DNA from: Prorocentrum cordatum
Taxonomy: Eukaryota; Sar; Dinophyceae; Prorocentrales; Prorocentraceae
DNA: 64,000 nt
Direction: 5' to 3'
NCBI GenBank assembly: GCA_963575745.1
Contig: CAUYUJ010015014.1
Span: forward strand, 267,218-331,217
Below are positions 53,983-63,598 of this stretch, piece by piece. Position 1 is the stretch's first letter; each line of letters starts with the position of its first letter. Below the pieces are notes generated by a model. It ran no database searches. It was given only the letters and a program-made list of their open reading frames with translations, and was not told where the DNA came from. Position numbers and translations under genes: made by a program.

Positions 53983-54178
53983 GTATGACGAACGGACAAC
54001 ACGCACCCATACCCATAGGGCGGTCGTTGGGAGGAGGACTGGCTATGGGTTATGGGTGCGGGTTGTCGGACCCTGGGGAACGCTCCCGCTCGAGCGGGGA
54101 CCCCCATCCGACAACGCGCACCCATGGCCCTCTCCGATCCCCCTATGGGTATGGGTGTGTGTTCTTGGTTCATCATCC
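53983..54178. mobile_element. Foldback element F, immediately upstream of the sulfotransferase-like gene
   Basis: 196 bp. Left ATGACGAACGGACAACACGC then ACCCATACCCATAGGG; right CCCTATGGGTATGGGTGTGT then GTTCTTGGTTCATCAT. Arms of ~36 bp, with an inner pair GGGTGCGGGTTGTCGGA / TCCGACAACGCGCACCC. Only one copy in the window. It ends about 29 bp before the gene's first ATG. Confidence 0.8.
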
Positions 54179-54206
54179 TTAGGCCAACGCCCCGACTGCA
54201 CCAGCC

Positions 54207-55580
54207 ATGCGCCCGCTCGCGCTCCTCGGCGAGGTGCTCGCGCTCCGCCTGGGCGCGCGGGCGCTGACGCTGGGCCGGCGGGACGCCGGCCCGCGCGGGG
54301 CGGGGGCCGCCTCGGGGCCGCCGGGCGCCTGCCCGGCGGCTCTGGGGCTGCCGGACTGCCCGCGGCGTGGCGGTGGGCCCTGGAAACGACAAGCCGTCTT
54401 TTTGCCGGCTCCGTTTGGCCGTTTTTGTTCGCCGGCTCCGACGCCGTTTTTTTTTGCCGCTGCCGCCGCCGTTTTTGACCAGTCCCGGCTCCGGTTCCAC
54501 TCCTGGAGCCGCTTTTTTGCCGTTTCCGGTCGCCGTTTTTTTGCCGTTTCCATTTTCAAGGGACATGCATTTGGGAAACGGTGAAAAAACGGCCCTGCCG
54601 TTTCTGGGGCCCACGAAGGCGCGGACTCCCCCAGTTGCCTCGACTACGACCTTCTGGCCGAGGACATGGGCGAGCTGGGCTTCGGCGGCGAGGGCTGCGC
54701 GGAGGCGGCGCAGAGTATGCGCGCTCGCGCGCGAGGCAACCCCCTGGCCAACAGGCCCGTCGACGGACAGGTGCCTCGCACCAACGTGTCTCATTCAAAG
54801 CCAGTGGTCTGGGTCCACGTACACAAGTCCATGGGAACTTTCATCTATTCGATGGCACTCCTGAACCACGAGAACGTTGTCCGGCCGAGCTTCAACGGGA
54901 ACTGGTGGCCGTTCGACACGCCCGATGCAGTATGGAAGGGAAAGGCGACGCATGCCGACTGCTCAAAGAGATCTGAGTATTTCGCTTGGTCGAATGTCAC
55001 CTGGGCTCAACTTGAGCATGTAGTGGACGACTACAATCTATGCCACGAAGACTTTAATTACGGAGCTCTTCTCCGAGATCCAAACGAACTAGCTATCTCC
55101 AAGGCGAGCATGGAAAAGTACACACTAGAGGAGACGATTGCATCTTTGAATTGCCTCAAGGGGGTGGGGGAAGCTGGTCCTGATCTGACCCATGCTTGCG
55201 ACCGTACAACTCCCTCCGGGAAAGCGACATTGTGGTGTTTTTTCGACAACTTCCTCGTCCGGACGCTCGGCGGTCATTCAGTTTGGTCGCTCCCTGCAGG
55301 GGGTGTTACCGAGGAGCATGCGCACAAGGCGATAGAGCGCTTGTCGAAGTTCGAGGTCGTGATGTTTGCGGCGGACTTCGAAGATAAGCGATATCTCGAG
55401 ACCGCGATCGGTTGGCGCCCAGAGTTCTTCGATAAGGCATACAAGAGGCCTTCTACTCACGTGGCCGAGCTGACCGACAAACAGAAGGATCAAGCCAGGC
55501 TCGCCAACAGGTTCGACTACATGGTTTACGACCACTTCAAGAGGATCCCAATGCGGAGGCGCGTGAAGAAGTTCCAATGA
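54207..55580 (+). CDS. Sulfotransferase-like protein, two exons (54207-54372, 54619-55580)
   Basis: Exon 1 starts MRPLALLGEVLALRLGARA, a possible N-terminal signal or anchor. The intron 54373-54618 joins phase 1 to phase 1, giving a Gly codon, then ADSPSCLDYDLLAEDMGELG. The 304-codon downstream frame has VVWVHVHKSMGTFIYSMALL (HVHKSMGT at 54816-54839), resembling the 5'-phosphosulfate loop HxPKTGGT of carbohydrate sulfotransferases; YGALLRDPNEL (RDP as a 3'-phosphate-site candidate); NFLVRTLGG; and a basic C-terminus, MRRRVKKFQ. This layout matches a common dinoflagellate sulfotransferase-like family (from memory). PAPS-dependent sulfation in the secretory pathway is the likely role, but the loop has Ser-Met in place of Thr-Gly, so activity is unproven. 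The coding frame is intact throughout. Confidence 0.8.
54373..54618 (+). other. Intron with terminal inverted repeats (introner-like)
   Basis: 246 bp, GT...AG. The left end GTGGGCCCTGGAAACGACAA is matched by the inverted right end (54584-54614), which reads as GTGGGCCCCAGAAACGGCAG in reverse complement; about 27 of 31 positions pair. Only GAAG follows the right arm before the exon. The interior repeats GCCGTTTTT-type words at least six times. Precise intron identity plus TIRs fits an introner element. Confidence 0.75.
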
Positions 55581-55752
55581 TGTTATTTGATCGTACGTTT
55601 CTCTGCTCAGCGAGCGTTGTGCGCGTTGTGCGCGTTGTGCGCGTTTGGCGCTTTCTCTTAGCGATTGGCGCGCGTTTGGCTCGGTGATCGCCTTGCGTCT
55701 GTTTCGCCGCATAGCCGACCATCGCTCACTCCGCACTGTGAGAGCTGAGACC

Positions 55753-55924
<172 letters not shown>

Positions 55925-55937
<13 letters not shown>

Positions 55938-56135
55938 CCGAAGCGTCCCGGAGGGCCCCTGGGACCGCCAGGAACAGTTCGAGACCGCCCAAGACGGCCC
56001 GCGAGCGATCCAAGACGCGCATAGATAGCCTCAGGAATGGCCAGGAAGGCCCGAAGACGTTCCAAGAGAGCTCCATGAGGCCCCGAAGGCATCCCAAGAG
56101 GCCTCCCAAGAGAGCCCCGACAAGCCAAAATCGTT
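55925..56135 (-). repeat. CCAAGAGGCC minisatellite (family I, locus 3)
   Basis: CCAAGAGAGCCCC, CCCAAGAGGCC and CAAGACGGCCC words, ending in AGCCAAAATCGTTGATTTTT, the core also found inverted at 47.3 kb. Confidence 0.85.
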
Positions 56136-56232
56136 GATTTTTCCCCATATCCTAAGATGGGGTTCTTGTTATTACTTGGACGCCTCCCACTCCCTCTCCC
56201 TCCTCCTCTTTCCTCCTCCCCTCCTCCTCTTT

Positions 56233-56515
56233 CCTCATACTCAGACCTACTCATACTCAGACTTACTCATACTCAGACTTACTCATACTCAGACCTACTC
56301 ATACTCAGACTTACTCACACTCAGACATACTCATACACAGACTTACTCATGCACAGACTTACTCATGCCCAGACGTACTCATACACAGACCTTCTCATAC
56401 CAGACCTACTCATACCCAGACTTACTCATACACAGACTTACTCATACGCAGACTTACTCATACTCAGGCATACTCATATTCAGACCTACTCATACTCAGA
56501 CTTACTCAACACACA
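56233..56515 (+). repeat. ACTCATACTCAGACTT 15-16 bp tandem repeat
   Basis: About 18 units of ACTCATACTCAGACTT with small changes (CACAG, CCCAG, GCAG), leading straight into the 152-bp satellite. Confidence 0.95.
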
Positions 56516-56522
56516 TCAGATT

Positions 56523-57710
56523 TGGAGGATGTCTCAAGCGGGGCGCTGGTTTCAGCACCCCTAGCCGCCAGGGGTGTTTGCACGGGTTCGTTCGCGGCCA
56601 TTTTGTGGGGATGTCTCAGGCGGTTTGCTTGTTTCTGGGCCCAACATCCTTCGCTTGGAGAGCAGATTGTGAGGATGTCTCAGGCGGGGCGCTGGTTTCA
56701 GCACCCCTAAGGGGAGCCACCAGGGGTGGTTGCACGGGCTCGTTCGCGGCCATTTTGTGGGGATGTCTCAGGCGGTTTGCTTGTTTCTGGGCTCAACATC
56801 CTTCGCTTGGAGAGCAGATTGTGAGGATGTCTCAGGCGGGGCGCTGGTTTCAGCACCCCTAAGGGGAGCCGCCAGGGGTGTTTGCACGGGCTCGTTCGCG
56901 GCCATTTTGTGGGGATGTCTCAGGCGGTTTGCTTGTTTCTGGGCTCAACATCCTTCGCTTGGAGAGCAGATTGTGAGGATGTCTCAGGCGGGGCGCTGGT
57001 TTCAGCACCCCTAAGGGGAGCCGCCAGGGGTGTTTGCACGGGCTCGTTCGCGGCCATTTTGTGGGGATGTCTCAGGCGGTTTGCTTGTTTCTGGGCTCAA
57101 CATCCTTCGCTTGGAGAGCAGATTGTGAGGATGTCTCAGGCGGAGCGCTGGTTTCAGCACCCCTAAGGGGAGCCGCCAGGGGTGTTTGCACGGGCTCGTT
57201 CGCGGCCATTTTGTGGGGATGTCTCAGGCGGTTTGCTTGTTTCTGGGCCCAACATCCTTCGCTTGGAGAGCAGATTGTGAGGATGTCTCAGGCGGGGCGC
57301 TGGTTTCAGCACCCCTAAGGGGAGCCGCCAGGGGTGGTTGCACGGGCTCGTTCGCGGCCATTTTGTGGGGATGTCTCGGCGGTTTGCTTGTTTCCGGGCT
57401 CAACATCCTTCGCTTGGAGAGCAGATTGTGAGGATGTCTCAGGCGGGGCGCTGGTTTCAGCACCCCTAAGGGGAGCCGCCAGGGGTGGTTGCACGGGCTC
57501 GTTCGCGGCCATTTTGTGGGGATGTCTCAGGCGGTTTGCTTGTTTCTGGGCTCAACATCCTTCGCTTGGAGAGCAGATTGTGAGGATGTCTCAGGCGGGG
57601 CGCTGGTTTCAGCACCCCTAGGGGAGCCGCCAGGGGTGGTTGCACGGGCACGTTCGCGGCCATATTGTGGGGATGTCTCAGGCGGTTCGCTTGTTTCTGG
57701 GCTCAACAGG
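56523..57710 (+). repeat. 152-bp satellite array, about 8 units
   Basis: GAGGATGTCTCAGGCGG occurs at about 56527, 56671, 56823, 56975, 57127, 57279, 57430 and 57582: a 152-bp period with one 151-bp and one shorter unit. Units differ by only a few bases. A unit has two related halves, each with GGATGTCTCAGGCGG. The last unit breaks off in CTCAACAGG. Each unit opens a ~94-codon frame starting MHGLVRGHFVG; 152 is not a multiple of 3, so this is a repeat artefact. Confidence 0.97.
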
Positions 57711-57944
57711 GAGGGAAATGACAGGAACGAGGATGAGGAGGAGGAACAGGAGGAGGAGGAGGAAGGCGGGGGATCGTGAGGAAGGGCATGGGGGTGCGGA
57801 GGGGGAGGGGGAGCAGGAGGATGAGGAGGAGGAGCAGGAGCAGGAGAAGGGAGGGGGCGGAGGAACAGGAGGAGGAGGAGGAGGAGGAGGAGGGCGCTTT
57901 GCTCGAAGGTCCTTGACGCGAGCAGAACGTTTGTTCCGAAGTCC

Positions 57945-57994
<50 letters not shown>

Positions 57995-58000
57995 CATATG
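57711..58000. repeat. GGA-rich block then (AT)n
   Basis: 57720-57900 interrupted GGA; 57950-57995 AT run. No gene. Confidence 0.9.
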
Positions 58001-58439
58001 GGGTGACTGCGAGGGGGGGGCGGTGGTTGTGTGCGGGGATCGTTGGAAATGCTCACCGTGGCACTATCCTCCAACATGACATGCACTTATGGCCTTGTGT
58101 GGCTAAACGCTCGTCTTACATATCCCACTGCCAACTATCCTACAACATATGCACATGTGGGAAGCTCCAAAGCTACCACGGGCTGAAAAGGGGAAGGCCT
58201 GGCAGCTGAGGAGGGGGGATGAAGAGGAAGAGGCTCGCATTCAACCATACTCAAAGCTCACTCTGACTCATACGCAATCACTCGCATTAGGGGTCACTCG
58301 TCTTCGTCGGCCCTGTCGCCCACGTGGACGCGCTATTGTAGTCGACCGCTCATGAACAGACGCTCACCACGGCATGACATAAAACATGAGATGCACATAT
58401 GGGGAGCTCCACGCAGTGAGTAATTACTGTTTTTTCGAG
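58001..58439. other. Spacer with a direct repeat, no gene seen
   Basis: ACATGACATGCACTTATGG (about 58074) and ACATGAGATGCACATATGG (about 58384) are similar, and ATATGCACATGTGGGAAGCTCC (about 58147) resembles TGCACATATGGGGAGCTCC. Small diverged repeats only. Confidence 0.45.
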
Positions 58440-58870
58440 GTTTTGGGCCTTCCCGCTTTATTCGGGGTTCCGACGCTCTAAGACCGTCCAACAGTCTCCC
58501 AAAACCGTTCCAAGACGGCCGAAGAGGCCCCCAAGACCTCCCCAAGACGGCCCAAGAGACCCCCAAAAGCGTCCGAAGACGGCCCAGGAGAGCCCCAAGA
58601 TGGCCCAGGGGCCGCCCAAGACGGTTCCAGGAGAGCCCCGACAGGGCTTCAAGACTGCCTAAGCGAGCCCAGCGGGCCCCAAGAGGGCCCCGCGAGGCCC
58701 CAAGAGGCCCCCAAAGAGGCCCCCAAGAGCCTCCCCGGAGGCCCCCAAGAGGCCCCGAAGATGCCCAAAAATGGCCCTGAGCGCGCCCCAAGACGCCTCC
58801 AGGAGAGCCCAACAGGCCTCCGAGAGGCCCCCAAGAGGCCCACTGGAGGCCCTCAGGAGGTCGTCCCCAT
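58440..58870 (-). repeat. CCAAGAGGCC minisatellite (family I, locus 4)
   Basis: CCCAAGAGGCCCC, CCAAGACGGCCC and similar words. It is preceded by TTTTGGGCCTTCCCGCTTTA then TTCGGGGTTCCGACGCTCTA, the family core. It ends at a short inverted pair GTTCCCGGA / TCCGGGAAC near 58873-58898. Confidence 0.85.
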
Positions 58871-59004
58871 CATGTTCCCGGAAGGGGGTCCGGGAACATG
58901 ATTCCGCGCTTTGGAGGAGTATTCTGCGCCTTCCGAGGCGCCTTGGACGACGTACGTATGTTTCTATAGATTGTCCTTCTCCTGTGTACACAATCCTACA
59001 TGTT

Positions 59005-59162
59005 TTACGCATGTATATATATATATATATATATGTACATATATAGATACAGATGTATGTATGTATGTATGGTATGTATGTATGTATGTATGTATGTGTG
59101 TATGTATGTATGTGTGTATGTATGTATGTATGTATGCATGTATGCATGCATGCATGCATGCA

Positions 59163-59208
<46 letters not shown>

Positions 59209-59236
59209 GTGTGTATATGTATGTATGTATGTTATG

Positions 59237-59284
<48 letters not shown>
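59005..59284 (+). repeat. (AT)n/(GTAT)n/(GCAT)n microsatellite
   Basis: TATG tetramers at 59053-59165 shifting to GCAT at 59140-59167, flanked by AT runs (59015-59045, 59165-59205, 59240-59284). Confidence 0.95.
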
Positions 59285-59290
<6 letters not shown>

Positions 59291-59359
59291 GGGGAGGGGG
59301 TCCTGGACCAGGGGGGGGCCTCACTTTGCCCAGTGGCTGTGGTCACCCCCTCGCCGGAG

Positions 59360-59890
59360 ACGCCAGGACGCTCCCAGGACCCTCTAAAATGGATCCAGGA
59401 CGCCTTCAGGACAGCCCAAGAGAGGTCCGAAGCGGCCCGGGAGCACTCCAACACGGTTAAAAAGCTGCCAAAGCGTTCCAGCAGGTCTCCGACAGCACTC
59501 TCGGGAGGGGCCCAATAAATTGTCACTGATTTTTAGTGGGTTTTGAAGGGTTTTGGCGTTCTCCCCAGTTCGGCTTCCAGACGCTCCAAGGCGGCCCAAG
59601 AGGCCCGAAAGATCGCCTCAAGACGAGCCCAGAGGCCCCCAAGAGACCACCGAGACAGCCCAAGAGGGCCCCAAGACGGCCCAGGAAGCTTCCAAGACGG
59701 CCCAAAAGAGCTCCCAGAACACTCCAAGAGGAGCCCCAGATGGGGAACACGAACTGACATTTCGAGCCCTCGCCCACCAGAAGCTCCCAAGAGGCCCCCA
59801 GGAGTCCGCAAGAGGCCTCGAGAGGCCCCCAGGAAGCTCCAAGAGGCCTCCAAAAGGCGCCGAAAGGGCCCCGCAAGGCTTCCAGACGCT
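59360..59890 (-). repeat. CCAAGAGGCC minisatellite (family I, locus 5)
   Basis: CCCAAGAGGCCC and CAAGACGGCCC words, with the core TTTTGAAGGGTTTTGGCGTT then CTCCCCAGTTCGGCTTCC at about 59540-59580. Confidence 0.85.
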
Positions 59891-60029
59891 GGTGATAATG
59901 ACAATGATGATTATGCAGGGCGGCCTCAGGCCCACAACCTAAATCCCCAATACTGCTCACGCGGCATGCAAGACGCTGCGGGGATATCCTCGAGTTCGGC
60001 GGGGGAGCTTCGGAGACGACGGTGGCGAA

Positions 60030-60222
60030 AATGATGACGATGATGACGACTATTATGAAGTTGACGACGACGATGATGATGATGATGATGAGGAGGAGGA
60101 GGAGGAGGAGGAGGAGGAGGAGGAGGAGGATAAGAAGATGGTGATCATGGTGTTGACAGAGGGAATGATGATGATGCTGATGATGATGATGTTGATGATG
60201 GTGATCGTGATGGGAGTGATGG

Positions 60223-60283
<61 letters not shown>

Positions 60284-60750
60284 GGTGATGCTGACGATCA
60301 TGATGACGATGATGGTGATGCCGTTGAGGATGGTGATGCTGACGATCATTATGATGATGCTGCTGATGGTCAGGATGATAACGCCGATGCTGATAATAAT
60401 GGTGGCGATGCTGTTTATGGTGCTTGTGATGCAGGAGTGGGCGGATGATGAAGATGATGACGATGATGATGACGATAACGATGACGACGATCACGACGAC
60501 GACGACGATAATGATGACGATGGCGATGATGAGGATGATTATGTTGATAGTTCAGGTGACGATATTGACGATGATGACGACGATGGCGATGATGACGATG
60601 GTGATGACGATGTTGCTGCTAATGGTGGTGATGGTGACGATTGTGATGATGGTGATGGTCATGGTGATGATGACGATGCCGCTGACGATGACGCCGGATA
60701 TGACGATGATGAGGATGGCGATGATGACGATGACGATTATCCTAGCTAGA
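60030..60750 (+). repeat. (GAT/GAC)n microsatellite with GGA insert
   Basis: GATGATGAC text for 700 bp, with a pure GGA run at 60090-60130 and pure GAT at 60225-60280. It ends in a GC hairpin GCGCGCGCGAAGCGCGCGC at about 60755-60776. Poly-Met, poly-Asp and poly-His frames are artefacts. Confidence 0.95.
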
Positions 60751-60776
60751 ACTTGAGCGCGCGCGAAGCGCGCGCG

Positions 60777-60792
60777 ATGGTTCTAGTATATA

Positions 60793-60828
<36 letters not shown>

Positions 60829-61180
60829 TGTATAGGTATAAATATAGTTGTTGTGGTTGTGTTTGTGTTGTTTTCTCTCTCTTGTTTTTTCTTTCTCTCT
60901 CTCTCTCTCTCTCCCCCTCTCTCTCTGAATTCCCGTTGCTTTACGCATGCGTCGTACCTTCGGTGGAGAGGAGCCTGGAGGGCACCCCTGGGATCTGGCA
61001 GGGGCACTGTGCTCGTAGCAGCAGGGGCGACCCGGCGGATCGAGCGTGGGAGGCCAGCTGACGCGAGCACCTTGCACCCCTTATCGAGGTGCGCCGATGG
61101 GTCCCCCAGGAGTGGGGGCACGACCGTGCGCACTCAAAGGGCGTGGCTTTCGGAGGAGGAGGAGGCACCCCATACCTCGT
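60777..61180. other. CATA and CT microsatellites, then spacer
   Basis: CATA tetramers at 60792-60825, CT run at 60890-60925, then mixed sequence with no persuasive gene. Confidence 0.6.
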
Positions 61181-61322
61181 TCCTTCCCTCGCTTTCCCCT
61201 TGCCTGGGCCTCCTGGGAGGCCCTCGTCGCCACCGCCGGGTTCGCTCTGAGGTGCTGGCCAGAAAAAGCATCCCCTGGAGAGGTCCAGGTGGTAGCGGTG
61301 TCGGTGCCTCGTGGTTCCCCCA
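61180..61322 (+). repeat. Dispersed repeat shared with 5120-5265
   Basis: See the words listed for the first copy; here CTCGTCGCCACCGCCGGGTT, CTGGCCAGA and GCGGTGTCGGTG. Confidence 0.6.
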
Positions 61323-61494
61323 GTCATACTAGAGATCGTGGCCGTCCAAACCAATAGTGTGGCTGGCACTGATAGGAAAATACATATAGAAAACGTGATA
61401 ATACTGTGGCTGGCATTGAGGCGATATCGCCACTGCTTCATACATATTAGCCAGCGCGGGCGCCAAACCGTGTTGTTTTCCAGCAGCAGTATGG

Positions 61495-61715
61495 TGCGCA
61501 ATGCATGTGGTGCAACTTCTGCCGTGAAAGATGTGTCGTGCAGTCCACGGTGCCCAATCTAATGTTTGCAGCCCTTGCTGTGCAATCTATGCTGTGCAGT
61601 GTACGTTTTGCCATATATGTGGTGCAGTCTGCGTTGTGCAACAAGAGTCGTGCAATCTATGTTGTGCATGTTTGCTATGCGGTAGATGTTGTGCATTCTA
61701 CGCGGTACAGTCGTT
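61495..61715 (+). repeat. Loose GTGCA-type short-period repeat
   Basis: GTGGTGCAACT, GTCGTGCAGTC, GCTGTGCAATC, GTTGTGCAACA and similar words at ~20-25 bp spacing give a Cys/Ala/Val-rich frame. It resembles the GTGGTGTACAC repeat at 45.7-46.0 kb in style but not closely. Confidence 0.55.
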
Positions 61716-61779
61716 TTTTTTTACAAACGAGTCGCCACATCCCACGCTTTTGCAAACATCCCACCCGCCGACGCGCAAT

Positions 61780-63319
61780 TTGGTTTGCTCAACCCATGCG
61801 ACGGCGATTGCGATGATTGCTCGGCGCTGGCCGGTGTCATCTCTGCGGCCGCGCCAACCCAGCCAACCCAAGCACGCGCGCGCAGCGGCCAGCCAGTTCG
61901 GCGCGACCGACGCGGCCGCGGCAGCGTTGTTTGCCAGGCACATCCCAGTGGGCACTTCAGTTCGAGTCGGCGACTTGGGCGGGCGCGGTATCATGGCAAC
62001 GTCGACAATGACGCACAATACCCAGGCTCTCCTCGTGGGATGCGTGGGTCGAGCCCTTCGCTCGATGAAGATATGGGTGAACGCCATACTGTTGTGTATC
62101 ATGATCAAGATGCCCTGGTGCGTTCTGGTGCAGAGCCCACAGACAGACGACTTCGAAGGGGATATCGGAGCGTCACCAATTTTGCAGAGTTCGACGACTA
62201 CTGTGGCGGCACCATCTTTCTCTGAGGACTTCTATGAAGATCCGCTGGTGGGAAGAGGTGATAAAAAAAAGGGGGGTTGCAGGGCTCGAAGGTGAAGGGT
62301 CGCCGACGGGATCTTGCTAATCAGACTCAAAAAAATGCAGGAGTCACTACGTACACTCGCTGGGAGAGTGGGAGGTGGCTACCAGACGAGACGTCAGCAG
62401 CACACCAAGCAGAATCGGGGCTCCCGACTGCTGGATGACGTCAGAGTGCTGATCAGGACGGTCGATGAGATCTACAGGCCCACGAATGAGCAGGTCCGAG
62501 AGAAGCTCCAGCAGCTCTTGGGCAGGCTCACCACGAAGCATCAGCAACAGCAGCAGCAGCAACCCAAGCAGCAGCAGCAGCAGCACCAGCCCAAGGATCT
62601 CAAAGTGGTCAAGAGCCAATGGCGTGATGATTGCCCGATCTGGACGGCGAAGAGGCTGCAGGATTGTTATTATGAGCGGCCTCCTTTGATTGTGTGTCAG
62701 AATGGAAAGGAGCACGATGCTACACGGAGATGGTTGGATGCCCTGGGCGGCGCAGAGCGTTCGGCCATTATTATCGTCTTCGATGTGCAGCGCAACCTGG
62801 ACGGTTCGGCCTTCGGATATGTGCTGGTGGACGCCCGCCAACGGCAAAGGTGCGATGACGCAGAGGTGCTTGATCCGGGAGCGGGGCGCAGCTCCGTCAA
62901 AGAAGAAGGGCCTCCCCGACGGCGTGCAGGACGATGTGCCCATGACCACGGAGAAGGGGGCCCTCGAGACGGTGCAGGTGCGAGTCACGGTCGCCAGGGA
63001 CTTCGCGGCGGACGACCTCTTCGCGCGCGCGGCCCAGAGGCCGGTGGCGCTGGCAGCTCTCATCTTCAACGCTGGCCTTCAGAAGCTCGTGCTGAAGGTC
63101 AAAGGAGCTCTCAAGTATGAGAGTGAAAGCGCGTGCTTGCTGATTCTCAAGAAGTCGTCCCTGGAGCAGTTCATGCAGCAGGAGCTTCCGAGTGGAGTGT
63201 TCGTGAACATCCAGGGCTCGAAGCTTGTCCCGCGCTGGTTCAAGACGCGGGAGGATGAGCTGGCCGAAGCATATATGATGCGTGTGATGGCGAGTGCGAA
63301 GACAGTTGCTGGGCGTTGA
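61780..63319 (+). pseudogene. 5' part of a LINE (ORF1-like region), frameshifted
   Basis: Protein-like text moves through registers: ARYHGNVDNDAQYPGSPRGM and YRSVTNFAEFDDYCGGT (to ~62215), then SFSEDFYEDPLVGRGDKKKG (to ~62295). After 62314 come RRQQHTKQNRGSRLLDDVRV, a polyQ tract (62543-62590, CAG repeat) and DDCPIWTAKRLQDCYYERPP, then after a shift near 62800-62930 KKGLPDGVQDDVPMTTEKG, LFARAAQRPVALAALIFNAG and VPRWFKTREDELAEAYMMRV, stopping at 63319. From memory this order (FYDDP-like motif, Gln-rich region, ARAAQxP ... VPRW ... E..AY..R) is that of the N-terminal part of dinoflagellate LINE proteins. At least two register changes mean a decayed copy, or sequence errors. Confidence 0.6.
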
Positions 63320-63598
63320 TGCTACCGCCCTTCAGGTGACGCGTCCTTGGGTGTTCTCACGGGCAAGGCTTTGAGTACGGATATCCTCCCACGGCGGCGT
63401 GCACTAAATACTCCAGACGCGCGGGTTGGCCCCGAAGTTTTGGGGGGGCGGGCTGCAAAGAGAGGGTTCACACATATCAGCAAGACGCACCGTGCTGGAC
63501 GGCGTCGCTGGTTCTTCAGAGCCGACTTGGCCGCGGCACGCACGGATGCAGATGTTGTCTATATTTTCTCCCGCGGTATCTCGGCATCGCCGGCATAG

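Noticed and set aside
56730-57621. Series of near-identical ~94-codon frames starting MHGLVRGHFVG
   Set aside because: They are the 152-bp satellite read once per unit; the period is not a multiple of 3 and all frames have similar openness.
56590-57680. GCCATTTTG inside the satellite as a relic of the dinoflagellate spliced leader
   Set aside because: Only about 9 bases match (GCCATTTTG); the rest of the leader is absent, so chance is sufficient.
56233-57710. CRISPR-like array
   Set aside because: Units are contiguous tandem repeats without unique spacers, in a eukaryotic context.
60138-60756. Poly-Met/Asp and poly-His frames over 200 codons
   Set aside because: GAT/GAC microsatellite translation.
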